A program made the translations under genes and the position numbers. The notes beneath the pieces are model-generated. The model ran no database searches. It worked only from the letters and a program-made list of their open reading frames with translations, and had not been told where the DNA came from. A stretch of 64,000 nt of DNA from Megalobrama amblycephala. Its lineage: Eukaryota > Chordata > Actinopteri > Cypriniformes > Xenocyprididae. Positions 13,101-24,724 of this stretch are shown here, piece by piece. Where the stretch lies: positions 8,826,382 through 8,890,381 of the forward strand of contig NC_063066.1 of assembly GCF_018812025.1 (NCBI RefSeq), written 5' to 3'. Each line of letters starts with the position of its first letter. The stretch's first letter is position 1.

Positions 13101-14535
13101 GACATTTTTGTAAGTCAATTCCTCGGCCGTAGTTTGTTTTTAAAGTTTGTATGCCTTTTTCTTTCATTATGCTTTCTTGCAGCTTAGTGTTTATATTACT
13201 TTTACAATTTTACATGAAGCATATTACTGTAAATATCCAGCGTCTTGCAAAAGTCTTTTTTTGAATACATAAAATTGTGGTATTTTAATTCGTAAGCATT
13301 TAAACGCAAATTTTATTTATTTCATATAATGTGAAAGAAACGGAAAGCTCAAACAAACAGAAGTTCTAATGCAAAACAATTGCTGCAGTACCAGTAAATG
13401 ATTGCCTTCCAATTGGCTTCTACCTGCGAGTCATTAAAATAACCAGCACATTTTCTGGATAAAACCCCACAGTTAAAGCGATCATTATCTAGGCTGTGGA
13501 TCTGAAGGACAGCTGTGAAAATGAAGACAAAAGAGCATTACTGAGAAATTTGAGCTAAAGTAAAACAAATGTTTGAATTGGGAAATGGGCACAAAACATT
13601 ATCCAAATGTCTGGATGTCCCAGCGGGCACTGTTGGCACAATTATCAGTAGGTGAGGGCTAAATCAGAGCATCCAGACATTGTCCCTGTGTGAACAAGGA
13701 GACCTGTGAGGGAAGCTACAGAGAGGCCAGTGATTAGTGAAGGTGCACCAGTCAACCATATCAAGAGCTCTGCGTATCACTGGCCCGTTGGGGAGGGGGG
13801 CACAGAGGATCTCATTACTCCTAAAGAATCACATAAAAACATAACTGCAGCCTGGCAAGAAGCATAATATTGACTGAGTTGCAATGTGTGAAAAGATTAC
13901 ATAGTCAAATGCAACCAGCGTTGTCAAGATGTGGTGAAATGTGTGTCGTAAAACACTGTGTTCACCTTAAAGAAAACACCATTCTCTGTAGGATTTCTAG
14001 TGCTGTGAAGTCTGGGGCATCTTATTAACCCAAAATAAACAAGCGATGTTTAAAAAATACAGAAAAGTATTACAAGAAAACTGCTTCAAAACCAAACTCA
14101 AGGAGCAAGTTTCAGCAGGACGGGAACTTGTGGTTGAATTATAGAACAAGCTGGTACCAGCATTGAATTTCAGGGTTTTGATATTTAAAGGGTTAATTCA
14201 CCGCTAGCAATATGGGCTTTTAATAAAACTTGGCTGTCTATGCAGTAAAAAAGGTGAACCATTTTCTGAAATCGGTGCTACATCAATAGAGGAAACAGAA
14301 AAAGAGCTGTGGCATTTTCTTTTTGATAAAAACTTTTGGTGGCACCCATCTATTGACCCAAATCCACGGGAATACAAAAAAATGCGGAAGCTCGATCTGT
14401 AGTAAACTTTTGACTAGTGGTACAAAAATGGAATTGCAAAAAAACAAACAAACAGTTTCCCAAAACACTTTGGACAAACACATAGTTCTGCCCCATACTC
14501 CAGTCTCTGGCTGATTCAGAAGGTGACGCAACCGC
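10175..14535. other. gpc3-gpc4 intergenic region, unique and AT-rich DNA
   Basis: No gene seen. It holds a (TG)n run at about 10598-10623, a very AT-rich low-complexity tract (about 10930-11840, with poly-T at 11818-11841) and a (GT)n run near 12283-12303. The stretch 12640-14000 is unique and more balanced. Within it, 13600-13800 carries the inverted pair gtctggatg / catccagac (about 13609 and 13670) and is a weak candidate for conserved non-coding DNA. The open frames here show no recognisable protein. Confidence 0.5.
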
Positions 14536-14539
14536 TTAA

Positions 14540-15252
14540 AGAGTTAGTTCACCCAAAAATGAAAATTTGATGTTTATCTGCTTACCCCCAGCGCATCCAA
14601 GATGTAGGTGTCTTTGTTTCGTCAGTAGAACACAAATGATGATTTTTAACTCCAACCGCTGCCGTCTGTCAGTGGTATAATGCAAGTCAGCGGGAACTTG
14701 GACTATAAGAGTAAATAAAACACAACAGACGAATCCAAATTAAACCCTGCGGCTCGTGACGACACATTGATGTCTTAAGACACGAAACGATCGGTTTGTG
14801 CGAGAAACCGAACAGTATTTATATCATTTTTTACCTCTAAAACACCACTATGTCCAACGGCATTCATCACTCGATTTGTGAGGTCTGATCGCGCTCTGAC
14901 AGCGGCAGTGATGTCTCGCACATATACGTCAATGAGAGCTAGACATCACTGCCGCTGTCAGAGCGCGATCAGACCTCACGAATCGAGTTCGGTTTCTCGC
15001 ACGGTTTCGTGTCTTAAGACATCAATATGTCGTCACGAGCCGCAGGGTTTAATTTGGATTTGTCTGTCGTGTTTTATTTACTCTTATAGTCCAAGTTCCC
15101 GCTGACTTGCATTATACCACTGACAGACGGCAGCGGTTGGAGTTAAAAATCATCAATTGTGTTCTACTGAAGAAACAAAGACACCTACATCTTGGATGCT
15201 CTGGGGGTAAGCAGATAAACATCAAATTTTCATTTTTGGGTGAACTATCCCT
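14540..15252. mobile_element. near-perfect 713-bp palindromic MITE
   Basis: TTAA lies at 14536-14539 and 15253-15256. The arms pair almost base for base from AGAGTTAGTTCACCC to GGGTGAACTATCCCT. The central hairpin is striking: ctgatcgcgctctgacagcg (about 14884) and cgctgtcagagcgcgatcag (about 14953) are exact complements around a loop of roughly 50 bases. No protein is encoded. Such high arm identity suggests a fairly recent copy or gene conversion. Confidence 0.88.
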
Positions 15253-15256
15253 TTAA

Positions 15257-15989
15257 GACTTTTGTTCATCTTTGGAACACAAATTAAGATATTTTTGATG
15301 AAATCCGAGAGCCGTCTGACTCCTCCATAGACAGCAATTTAACCATCACAGTCAAGGTCCAGAAAGGTAGTAAAGACATCGTTAAAATAGTCCATGTGAC
15401 TGCAGTGGTTCAACCTTAATTTTATGAAGCGACGAGAATACTTTTTGTGCGCAAAAACAAAACAAAAATAACGTTATATATCTTCTCTTCTTTGTCATTC
15501 TCCTATGCTGTTTACTTTCAGCGCTTCCAGGTTCTACGTCAGAATGCAGGCTCAGTATCGGACGGCTCCTGCGTCAACATCACACGCATGCGTCATGCTG
15601 CTCACGTGTGCAGCGTCGACCAATACTGAGACGGCATTCTGATGTACAACCTGGAAGCGCTGAACGTAAACAGCGTAGGAGAATGATACAGAAGAGAAGA
15701 TATTGTTGAATAAAGTCGTTATTTTTGTTTTGTTTTTGTGCACAAAAAGTATTCTCGTCGTTTCATAAAATTAAGGTTTTAACTATGTTTTAACTAGGAT
15801 GTATTTAGTACCTTTCTGGACCTTGAAAGTGGTGGTTAAATTGCTGTCTATGGAGAAGTCAGAGAGCTCTTTTCATCAAAAATATCTTAATTTGTGTTCT
15901 GAAGATGAACAAAGGTCTTGCATTGCAGGTGTGGAACAACATACGGGTGAGTAATTAATGACAGAATTTTCAGTTTTGGGTGAACTTAC
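15257..15989. mobile_element. second palindromic MITE abutting the first, left end missing
   Basis: It starts abruptly at the TTAA of the preceding element with gacttttgttcatctttgga, a segment that normally lies about 60 bases inside this family. It runs through mirrored arms (atactttttgtgcgcaaaaa / gtgcacaaaaagtattctcg) to a right end gggtgaacttacc at 15989. The centre (15525-15670) contains cgcttccaggttctacgtc and its inverted partner. The left terminal repeat was probably lost when the neighbour inserted or by recombination between the two. Confidence 0.75.
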
Positions 15990-15999
15990 CATAAAAATA

Positions 16000-17182
16000 A
16001 TAACATAAAAAAAGGGAAAAAATTAATAATTTATAATCTAGTAAAATAAAAATGGGCTAAGGTCTGAAAACACTGTGTATCATTCCAGTTTGGGGGAGTC
16101 TTTCTTTCAGTTTGTTTAAAACACTTTTTCACACTTAACACACGATGACATGCCTTTGAGCACTGCACAGAGATCAGTAATGAATTACGTCACAGGTTAT
16201 GAAAGGAAAACAGTGTTCGTAGGTTTCCCATTCTGATCTAAAATTACAGCTTTAGCCCTTTATATATGATTATATATGTCCAGAAGCAGAAAACCTTACA
16301 GATGCACAGATCCATCAACATGCTGCATCTTTCCTTGAATGCAAATGCTACGGTGACCTGCGAAAAGAGGGAGGAAAAGAAACAACAGGAAGTGCGGAGG
16401 GTGTCCATTTAAGAGAACGCTTTAATCACACGATTATAATGCAAGAATAGAGGAAATGAGAGAGATAATGAGAGACGAAATCAAAGAGAGATTATAAAAT
16501 ACCACAATTTCTGAAAAGGGAAAGTCAGCATTCTAATAAAACAGTTTAAAAGCATTTTTTTGTAAATGAAGTACAGCTGTGTCGCGCTGTAAGGAGAGGG
16601 TTTCACAACGACATGCCGATGCCTTGATGTCCTCCGCTCCAAGGGTCATTTACTGCACAGGAAATGAGCGGCAGAGGAGAAGCTCACTGCAGTGTATGTA
16701 TGAGAGACGGTCTGCGCCACTAGAGCGGTTGTACGTGTTCTCAGACTCTGTCAGTCACGCTTCCTTCTCCTTAAGTGTGCCCATTCACTCACAAAAGCTG
16801 AGCCTCTTTGTCTTTTCAAAAGCGATTTAGCTCCTTTTCCTCCAGAAGGCTTTGGCCTTTGTGTAAAACTGCATGTGTATAGCAAAGGGGAGGCGATGCT
16901 CAATGCAAAACACATGGCTGTTGTGTGGCATACGAGCATGGAGGGAAAGAACATGATTCTTGTATGTATAAGTAATGCTCTTCATGCTGTTCATTAGTCT
17001 GAGCGTGGTAGATGATACTGAAATCCTCAGGTCCACACAAAATATAGAAAAGAAGAAGTTCATATAGTAAGACTTGAGGCTGAGAAGAAGAAAGGTTCTT
17101 GTCCTTGGCCAAAACCATGGAGCTTTATGTACACACGGGCATCGGTATCGTTTCTGATCAAACGGGTTTGGAGATGGATTCA
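16000..17182 (-). other. gpc3: probable gpc3 3' UTR and downstream flank
   Basis: This sequence follows the gpc3 stop codon on the minus strand and is largely free of recognisable repeats, as expected of a 3' UTR. I see no AATAAA close to the stop on the minus strand. An ATTAAA variant is present near 16418-16423. The exact 3' end is undetermined. The minus-strand open frames at 16751-17186 lie inside this UTR and are not separate genes. Confidence 0.5.
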
Positions 17183-17361
17183 TCACTGAATACCTAATGT
17201 TATGAGGATGATGATGGTAAAGATGAAGGTTGCACTAGGAACAGATGCCGCCCGTGCCGCTCCAGTTACGGAAGCTCCGCCTTTTGCGTCTTTAGCCAGT
17301 GTGGGAGTCAGGAGCAACTCGTGAAGCGTCAAGTCATCAATTGCCAAGTTATCTGCCAAAT
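17183..17361 (-). CDS. gpc3: glypican-3, last coding exon (GPI-anchor signal)
   Basis: Glypican-3 is a GPI-anchored heparan sulfate proteoglycan at the cell surface that restrains Hedgehog and modulates Wnt signalling; human loss causes Simpson-Golabi-Behmel syndrome. The exon enters in phase 1 after an AAG acceptor (17364-17362) and encodes about 59 residues to the TGA at 17185-17183. Its start, DLADNLAIDD, aligns with human GPC3 ELAYDLDVDD, and the joined codon is Asp. A Ser/Ala/Gly-rich stretch (GGASVTGAARAASVPSA) and a hydrophobic tail (TFIFTIIILITLGIQ) form a standard GPI-attachment signal: small residues for the omega site, a short spacer, then a C-terminal membrane segment. Phase and reading match the exon at 42344-42563. 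Middle residues are poorly conserved, as is usual for this region. Confidence 0.88.
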
Positions 17362-17397
17362 CTTAGAAAGAGAGAGAGAGAGAGAGAGAAAAAAATC
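17362..17397 (-). promoter_or_regulatory. gpc3: splice acceptor with CT-microsatellite polypyrimidine tract
   Basis: On the minus strand the bases just before the gpc3 last exon read as a T run, then about twelve CT repeats, then tttctaag. The microsatellite is therefore the polypyrimidine tract itself. Confidence 0.8.
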
Positions 17398-17533
17398 ATA
17401 TTGATGGACATGCAGAACATAAAATAGACTGATTGAGTGCTGTAATAATTACATCAATTAATATTTGTCAAATGAAGCTATTATATTCAGAGGATTTGGA
17501 AAAGTCCCATAAAGAATGAATGACTCTAATTTA

Positions 17534-19260
17534 GTGAAACACATTTTGGACAATCAGTGTAGTCCGACTGCTGAACGAATGATTCTACGAGTGAGTCTAT
17601 ATTCTTTTCAGTTATGCAAACACATATAACGCAACTAGTGTAGTCTGATTCCTGAACAAATGACTCTGAGTTGGGTCTTTTAAGTGAATCAAACACATTA
17701 CGAACAATCAGTGTAGTCCAATTCATGAACAACTAACTCAGCACAACCAAGTGTAGCCTGCAGTGTAGACAATTAATGACTCGGCTCTTTTTATTGAATC
17801 AAACACATTCTGAACAATCAGTGTAGTTCAATTCCTGAATGAACTACTCTGATGAATCAGTTCTTTTGAGTGAATCAAACACATGCAGCACAACCAAGTA
17901 TAGCCTGTAGTGTACACAATTAATGATTCGGTGCTTTTGACTGAATCAAACACATTCTGAACAATCAGTGTAGTTCAATATCTGAATTAACTACTTTGAC
18001 AAGTCAGTTCTTTTGTGTGAATCAAACCAATGCAGCACAACCAAGTGTAGCCTGATTCCCGAATGAATAACTCTAATAAGTCAGTTCTTTTAAAGGTGCC
18101 ATCGAACGTTTTTTTTACAAGATGTAATATAAGTCTAAGGTGTCCCCTGAATGTGTCTGTGAAGTTTCAGCTCAAAATACCCCATAGATTTTTTTAATTA
18201 ATTTTTTTAACTGCCTATTTTGGGGCATCATTAGAAATGCGCCGATTCAGGCTGCGGCCCCTTCAATTGCTCGCGCTCTCTGCCCCCTCATTGCATAAAC
18301 AAAGTTAATATAACATAGCTAATATAACCCTCAAAATGGATCTTTACAAAGTGTTCGTCATGCATGCTGTATGCATACAACGGATTATGTGAGTATTGTA
18401 TTTATTTGGATGTTTACATTTGATTCTGAATGAATTTGAGGCTGTGATCCGTGGCTAACGGCTAATGCTACACTGTTGGAGAGATTTATAAAGAATGAAG
18501 TTGTGTTTATGAATTATACAGACTGCAAGTGTTTAATAATGAAAATAACGACGGCTCTTGTCTCCGTGAATACAGTAAGAAACGATGGTAACTTTAACCA
18601 TATTTAACAGTACATTAGCAACATGCTAACGAAACATTTAGAAAGACAGTTTACAAATATCACTAAAAATATCATGTTATCATGGATCAGTTATTATTGC
18701 TCCATCTGCCATTTTTCGCTATTGTTCTTGCTTGCTTACCTAGTTTGATGATTCAGCTGTGCACAGATCCAGACGTTAATACTGGCTGCCCTTGTGTAAT
18801 GCATTGAACATGAGCTGGCATATGCAAATATTGGGGGCGTACATATTAATGAGCCCGACTGTTATGTAACAGTCAGTGTTATGTTGAGATTCGCCTGTTC
18901 TTCGGAGGTCTTTTAAACAAATGAGATTTATATAAGAAGGAGGAAACAATGGTGTTTGAGACTCACTGTATGTCATTTCCATGTACTGAACTCTTGTTAT
19001 TTAACTATGCCAAGATAAATTCAATTTTTAATTCGAGGGCACCTTTAAGTGAATCAAACACATTACAAACAATCAGTGTAGTCCGATTCCTGAACGAATG
19101 ACTCTAATAAGTCTATTCTTTTTAGTAAATCAAACATCCAGCACAACCATGTGTAGTCCAATTCCTGAATGAATGACAATTAATGACTCAACAAATAAAC
19201 AAATGACTCTGATAAGTCAGTTCTTTTTAGAGAATCAAACACATCCAGCTTACAACTGCC
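17534..19260. repeat. tandem satellite of about 73-bp units, split by a MITE
   Basis: Units contain tgaatcaaacacattctgaa or tgaatcaaacacatgcagca followed by caatcagtgtag or caaccaagtgtag. Anchors at about 17689, 17798, 17872, 17943 and 18017 give spacings of 109, 74, 71 and 74 bp. Alternating attctgaac and atgcagcac variants give a dimer of roughly 145 bp. The array is interrupted at a TTAA by the element at 18094-19044 and resumes at 19045. Confidence 0.8.
18094..19044 (+). mobile_element. 951-bp TTAA MITE, AGGTGCC family, copy 1
   Basis: TTAA at 18090-18093 and 19045-19048. The terminal repeat AGGTGCCATCGAA at the left matches the inverted TTCGAGGGCACCT at the right. Copies with the same interior (taagtctaaggtgtcccctg near one end, tggaaatgacatacagtgag near the other) lie at 21241, 39673 and 42837. 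A minus-strand open frame of about 68 codons at 18776-18982 recurs in the same relative place in every copy. Confidence 0.85.
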
Positions 19261-20508
19261 ATAACAATCATTAAATTCTTTGCATTTCACTTTCCTACTA
19301 TTTTTTGTGTGTTTTCTGGAAAATATCATTTTTATAGCGTTTGCATATGTAACCAAAATGTTCAGTGGTTATTTTTGTGACATTTATGATAGAATGTATG
19401 TGAATCTGCTCTTCTTAAGGTGTTTGTACCCCATGATTATAACATGAACCTTTCCAGTCATCTTGGCGACGTATGCGTGCTTAGTCTGGAAAAATAGCTA
19501 CTTCCATTCTCTAATAACCAGTCATTAGTTTTGTTATGTCGTCGTCATACTGGAGTGAGGAATATGGCAGCGTTCCATTTTAAAACCATTTAACAATCTT
19601 TTTCTTCAATAAAAGAAACTAAAACATCTTTTCATTTATCTCAGCATCTACAGATGAGGTGTATTGTCTGGGAAGTCAGCCATGAGGGAGACAGAACTAT
19701 GAGGTGAAAATTATGAAAAAGGAAAGAGGATATCAAGTATGGAGAGGCACGCCAGCTATGTGTCCCCTGTGAAGTGTCCCTCTAAGCTGAGGAGAATCTT
19801 ATTTGTTCAACGCACACAGACAGGCTATGGCATATATACACACACACACATGCTCCCATGCCTTATGTAGCACATACCTCAAATTCCTGTTCTCAGTCTG
19901 ACATAACTAAACCATATAGGTAATATACACAGAATATACATATAAACAATGTTTTAGAATTTTGTAAAAAATAAAATAAAATGTAAAGGTAAAATAGACA
20001 TAAACAGAATAAGAAAAGACTTCAAGGTCACTAAACAAGCAAGTACATTTGTGGTATTGATCATGTGACTGGGTGCAAATGTTCAGATGTTAACAAGAAG
20101 TTGCTTTTTGGATCATTTTCAAATCATGCTGGAGAACATGATTATCAGGTTTAACACAAACCATTGGAGTTCATGTCAGCTTGACTGCTGCTGTCGTTAA
20201 AGAAAAGGGGTCAAACCAAATACTGAGACATTCTCAAATTCACATTCATTTTTCTGTTAAACATTTCATTCAAATTATGCTGAAAAAAAAAACCCCTGTA
20301 AACCTTTTTTTTAACTGGATTAAATTAGACAACTGGAAAACAAGTAAAGATTTATACAGCACTTTTTAAGAAGTGCTTTACAAAAAACAAAGAACAAACA
20401 AACAAAAACAAATGTCATACAACAAAATAAAACTACAAGAATAAGAAATAAAATGCATAAAATATGGTAGATTGTTCTCACCATCTTATTCTAGTTTGCC
20501 CATATTGA

Positions 20509-21048
20509 AGGTGCAGTAAGTGATTTCTTAGAAACACTGTTATTATCTGAAACCAACTCAAACAATCACACCCCTCCCTTGTTTGCTCCACCCACAAAAT
20601 GCATAAACACGAGTCTCTTTATCATAGCTGCAGCGAAGCAAAATAACACTTCATGAAAAATAAAGCAAAGATGACAAAAGAATGACAATGAAAAACAAAA
20701 AATGTACATACTGTACACAAAAATATATACAAGCAAGAGTTTGTTGTTAGAGTTAGCCAGCAGCACACCAGCTCCAGACAAACAATGACACTCGAAACTG
20801 TCCTGTTACTACAGCTAGCATTACAACAACAGCATATCTTGGTTCTGTAAAAAACATAGCAAAACCAGTGTTACTCACGTATGGAGCAGGGACAACGCAG
20901 CCTCGCCATCCATTTTCTAATATTAATGTGGGTCCTAAAGCTCTTGCCAGATCATAACCCTTCCTACTTTTTCCAGCGATATTCCTCTGATCTTTTCTCT
21001 TTTGTAATGTCTCTCAGCCATCTCTCTTTCTACAGTCTTTCTGCACCT
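20509..21048. mobile_element. 540-bp MITE with AGGTGCAGTAAG ends
   Basis: The left end AGGTGCAGTAAGTGATTTC follows TTGA. The right end, ctttctgcacct, is followed by TTAA at 21049-21052. The ends are inverted over about ten bases; one TTAA base has mutated on the left. It is non-coding; the minus frame at 20566-20781 is unconvincing. Confidence 0.6.
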
Positions 21049-21155
21049 TTAATATACTTCTTTCAAATATTTTTTATATATGTTGATGTTTGAATCTTTA
21101 GATCACATTTAATTATTTGTGCACTAAGATGAGAGGAGCATTTTCACCCCATTAT

Positions 21156-22600
21156 AATGCTGGATTAAAAACAACCCGAAGTTGGGTTGAAAATGGACAA
21201 ACCCAGCGACTGGGTTGTTTTAACCCAGGGGTTGAGTTAAAGGTGCCCTAGAATTAAAAATTGAATTTATCTTGGCATAGTTAAATAACAAGAGTTCAGT
21301 ACATGGAAATGACATACAGTGAGTCTCAAACTCCATTGTTTCCTCCTTCTTATATAAATCTCATTTGTTTAAAAGACCTCCAAAGAACAGGCGAATCTCA
21401 ACATAACACTGATTGTTACGTAACAGTCAGGATCATTAATATGTACGCCCCCAATATTTGCATATGCCAGCTCATGTTCAAGCATTACACAAGCCAGTAT
21501 TAACATCTGGATCTGTGCACAGCTGAATCATCAGACTAGGTAAGCAAGCAAGAACAACAGCGAAAAATGGCAGATGGAGCGATAATAACTGACATGATCC
21601 ATGATATCATGATATTTTTAGTGATATTTGTAAATTGTCTTTCTAAATGTTTCGTTAGCATGTTGCTAATGTACTGTTAAATGTGGTTAAAGTTACCATC
21701 GTTTATTACTGTATTCACGGAGACAAGAGCCGTCGCTATTTTCATTTTTAAACACTTGCAGTCTGTATAATTCGTAAACACATCTTCATTCTTTATAAAT
21801 CTCTCCAACAGTGTGTAATGTTAGCTTTAGCCACGGAGCACCATCAAACTCATTCAGAATCAAATGTAAACATCCAAATAAATACCATACTTACGCGATT
21901 AGACATGTTGCATGATGAACACTTTGTAAAGATCCATTTTGAGGGTTATATTAGCTGTGTGAACTTTGTTTATGCTGTTTAAGGCAAGCTTGAGCTCCGT
22001 GGGCGGGGAGCATGAGGAATTAAAGGGGCCGCAGCATGAATCGGTGCATAGTTAATGATGCCCCAAAATAGGCAGTTAAAAAAATTAATTAAAAAAAATC
22101 TATGGGGTATTTTGAGCTGAAACTTCACAGACACATTCAGGGGACACCTTAGACTTATATTACATCTTTTAAAAAGACGTTCAATGGCACCTTTAAATGT
22201 TCACCGAACGTGATGGGCAGTTTTATTTAACCCAACTATTGTTTAAAAATTACTATATGGATGGCTTAAAATGAACCCAAAATAGTTTGGAAATTAAAAA
22301 TCAGACACATAATTACTAGAGGCAACAATAATAATCAAAAAGTGAACATTTATTAAGCAATTTAATGTTTATTGTTTAATTATCATTCATTAAACTTATT
22401 TATAAATGTTTGTATATTAAACATATTAATAAATGTTAATTTCCAACATATTTTGGGTTGATTTTAAGCAAGCAGTAATTTTTAAACAATAGTTGAATTA
22501 AATAAAACTACCCAGCAAGTTAGGCAAACATTTAACCCAACTGCTGGCTTTGTCCATTTTCAACCCAACTTTTTTTAACCCAGCATTTTTTTAGAGTGTA
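21156..22600. mobile_element. outer DNA element with AACCCAGC ends, split by a MITE
   Basis: The left end, aatgctggattaaaaacaac followed by gttgggttgaaaatggacaa, is mirrored at the right by ttgtccattttcaacccaac and aacccagcattttttta. The AGGTGCC MITE occupies 21241-22192, so the parent element is only about 490 bp. No coding sequence. Confidence 0.75.
21241..22192 (-). mobile_element. 952-bp TTAA MITE, AGGTGCC family, copy 2 (nested)
   Basis: TTAA at 21237-21240 and 22193-22196. The ends are AGGTGCCCTAGAATTAAA and a complement of AGGTGCCATTGAACG. It is inverted relative to copy 1 and sits inside the AACCCAG element. The recurrent frame of this family is at 21303-21503 on the plus strand. Confidence 0.85.
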
Positions 22601-24335
22601 TACAAATGTAATCACACACAATAACCGAACATGACAAATGCAGTCAAATACGGCTTACCTCAACATTGGTGGAAGGCTGTGCGCGAGCATTTTATGGATC
22701 TATAGAAATCAGTTTAGACAACATAGTGGGCATCTGGACGTATTCAATCTCATCTACTAAGATCAAATGCCATATTTAATACCCTCCACACTAGCATCTT
22801 CACGTTGCCTCCTTCGTTTGGGGGGAATTTAACCCCACAGGGAGGAAGTCCACCATTTGGGCCAGCGGCTGCACAGTGGTGGGATCAACAGGAAGGCATG
22901 CACCTTAATTAATTCTAGACCCTGAACTCAGCATGCCAGCCAGTGAGAACCAGGCTGAGAGCAGGAAAAAAAATGGAGGCCTTCTCTCAGGGGGTCCCCT
23001 GGATGCCCGGGGGCCCATTTCAGCACAGTCGACTTTAAAACAGAGGAAGGAGGCAAATAAATAAAGTCCCGGCGCTGAAACCTCCTCGAGATTTCTGTGC
23101 AATTACGACAGAGCTTGAACGCGCGCCAGAGAACAATTAACTTTTTCTTTCCCTCCGTCCACTGACAAGCCAGCGGTTAGACATTCCACGGACCCTGAAA
23201 GGCTGATTTTTCATTGTGACAGCGGCACACTGTACCACTAGTCCAATTAAAGCAGGGGTGTAATTCAATACAGCTTTTATATACACTACACCCTAAATCA
23301 GACGAGGTGTCGTGTGCACAGGCAGGAAAGCGAATGTGTGTGTGTGTGTTATTGTTTGCTGTGCGAGTATGGAGAGGTGTGAGTCACTGAATAAAACCCC
23401 AAATGTTCATAAAAACAAGAGGGGTGAGGGTATGGCTGCAGCAGCCAAAAGAAACGACACAGAGTGCAAACCGTGTATAACCCAACTCCACAATGTGACT
23501 AATAATATCTTGTTATAATGAGCCGTGAACACTTGTGTATAATAATGTGAGTGACGGGATCCAGACGATGGTTGATGGTCCGGTTGACACTTGTTTTGGA
23601 TCTGATATCCACACAATGGCAATTAGTTGGATATGTGAAGGCTGGCATGCTAAATATAGAAAACACAAAGTCCTACTGACAACGAATGAGCATGAGATAG
23701 TCTGACCAATAGCACCAAGGCTCGCAAAAGCTATCAATTTTCAGCAGTATCAGTCTCCAGGGCTCTCCTCCACCATGCAAGCGGAGCTCTGACTGGCTTT
23801 ATCACAGAGTTACGAGCTCCAGTTACGACACGGGTCAGAGGTCAACAGTCAGCCATTGATTGGTAATGGTGGGCTTGGACCGGCTCAATGCCCGCAGCGC
23901 AGTACATCACAGGCACAGCAAACAGAAACACAGAAACAAGTTTTAAATGTTTATTGCAGCCCTCCATAGTAAGAATAAGACACTAGCTGACTGCTTTAGA
24001 GGACTAGTTTGTTTCAAGACCTGGTTAAACAAGATTTATAAGCTCTTAGTGTTTAAAGAGAGGTGATAAGGGTGTTTAAGAGCCTCACACTATATGCTTT
24101 GCTCTTCTTAACTCAAGAGGACAATCTTTGATCTTCCAAACAACAAACAAACCTACGCTAACTTAAACGTGTGGAGAATTCGTATTAGGGTGCATCCTAC
24201 TACTACTATAGCTCAAACTTGTGGATAGAGATTTCAACAACTTAACCTTGTGTTTTAGAGACTTGTGTTTTTGTGTTTTTAATTTGACATTAAAAGAGTT
24301 TTGTGGATTTTAGTTTGTCTATGAGCATTAGAGCC
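22601..24335. other. unique intronic DNA, possible regulatory block
   Basis: No gene and no clear repeat. About 22780-23270 is more GC-balanced than its surroundings and holds several homeodomain-type TAATTA/CAATTA cores (ttaattaattctag near 22910, gaacaattaac near 23132, ccaattaaag near 23244). This makes it a candidate enhancer within the gpc3 intron. A short (TG)n lies at about 23336-23349. No conservation test could be run. Confidence 0.35.
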
Positions 24336-24660
24336 ATCAACACTACCACTCAAAAATGGTAAAAAAAAGTAATTTTGTGAAATATTATTACAATTACAAT
24401 AACTTTTTTTTAAATATATTAATCTATTTTGAATTTTCAGTGTCACAAGATCCTTCAGAAATCATTTTGCTATGCTGATTTGCTGCTCAAGAAAGATTTC
24501 TTATTATTATCAATGTTAAAAACAGTTGCGCTGCCTAATATTTTTGTGGAAACCGTATTTTTTGTTTTTTTTCAGGATTCTTTGAGAAATAGAAAGTTTA
24601 AAAAAATACAGAAAGAAAATCCTTGTTGAGGAAAGATGTGATTTTTGTCATTTTCTTTAT
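24336..24660. mobile_element. fragment of the ccaaacttttgaa DNA-element family (inverted)
   Basis: It starts with cactaccactcaaaaatggt and contains gatccttcagaaatcattttg and ttgctgctcaagaaagattt, the inverted interior seen complete at 27148-27617. Confidence 0.65.
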
Positions 24661-24724
24661 GAAATGCAATATATAACTAGGTTTTAAAACAAAAAAGCAC
24701 ATTTGGCACTAAATTGTACACATA

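Noticed and set aside
16751..17186. Overlapping minus frames of up to 119 codons
   Set aside because: They lie within the 3' UTR just after the gpc3 stop and show no protein features.
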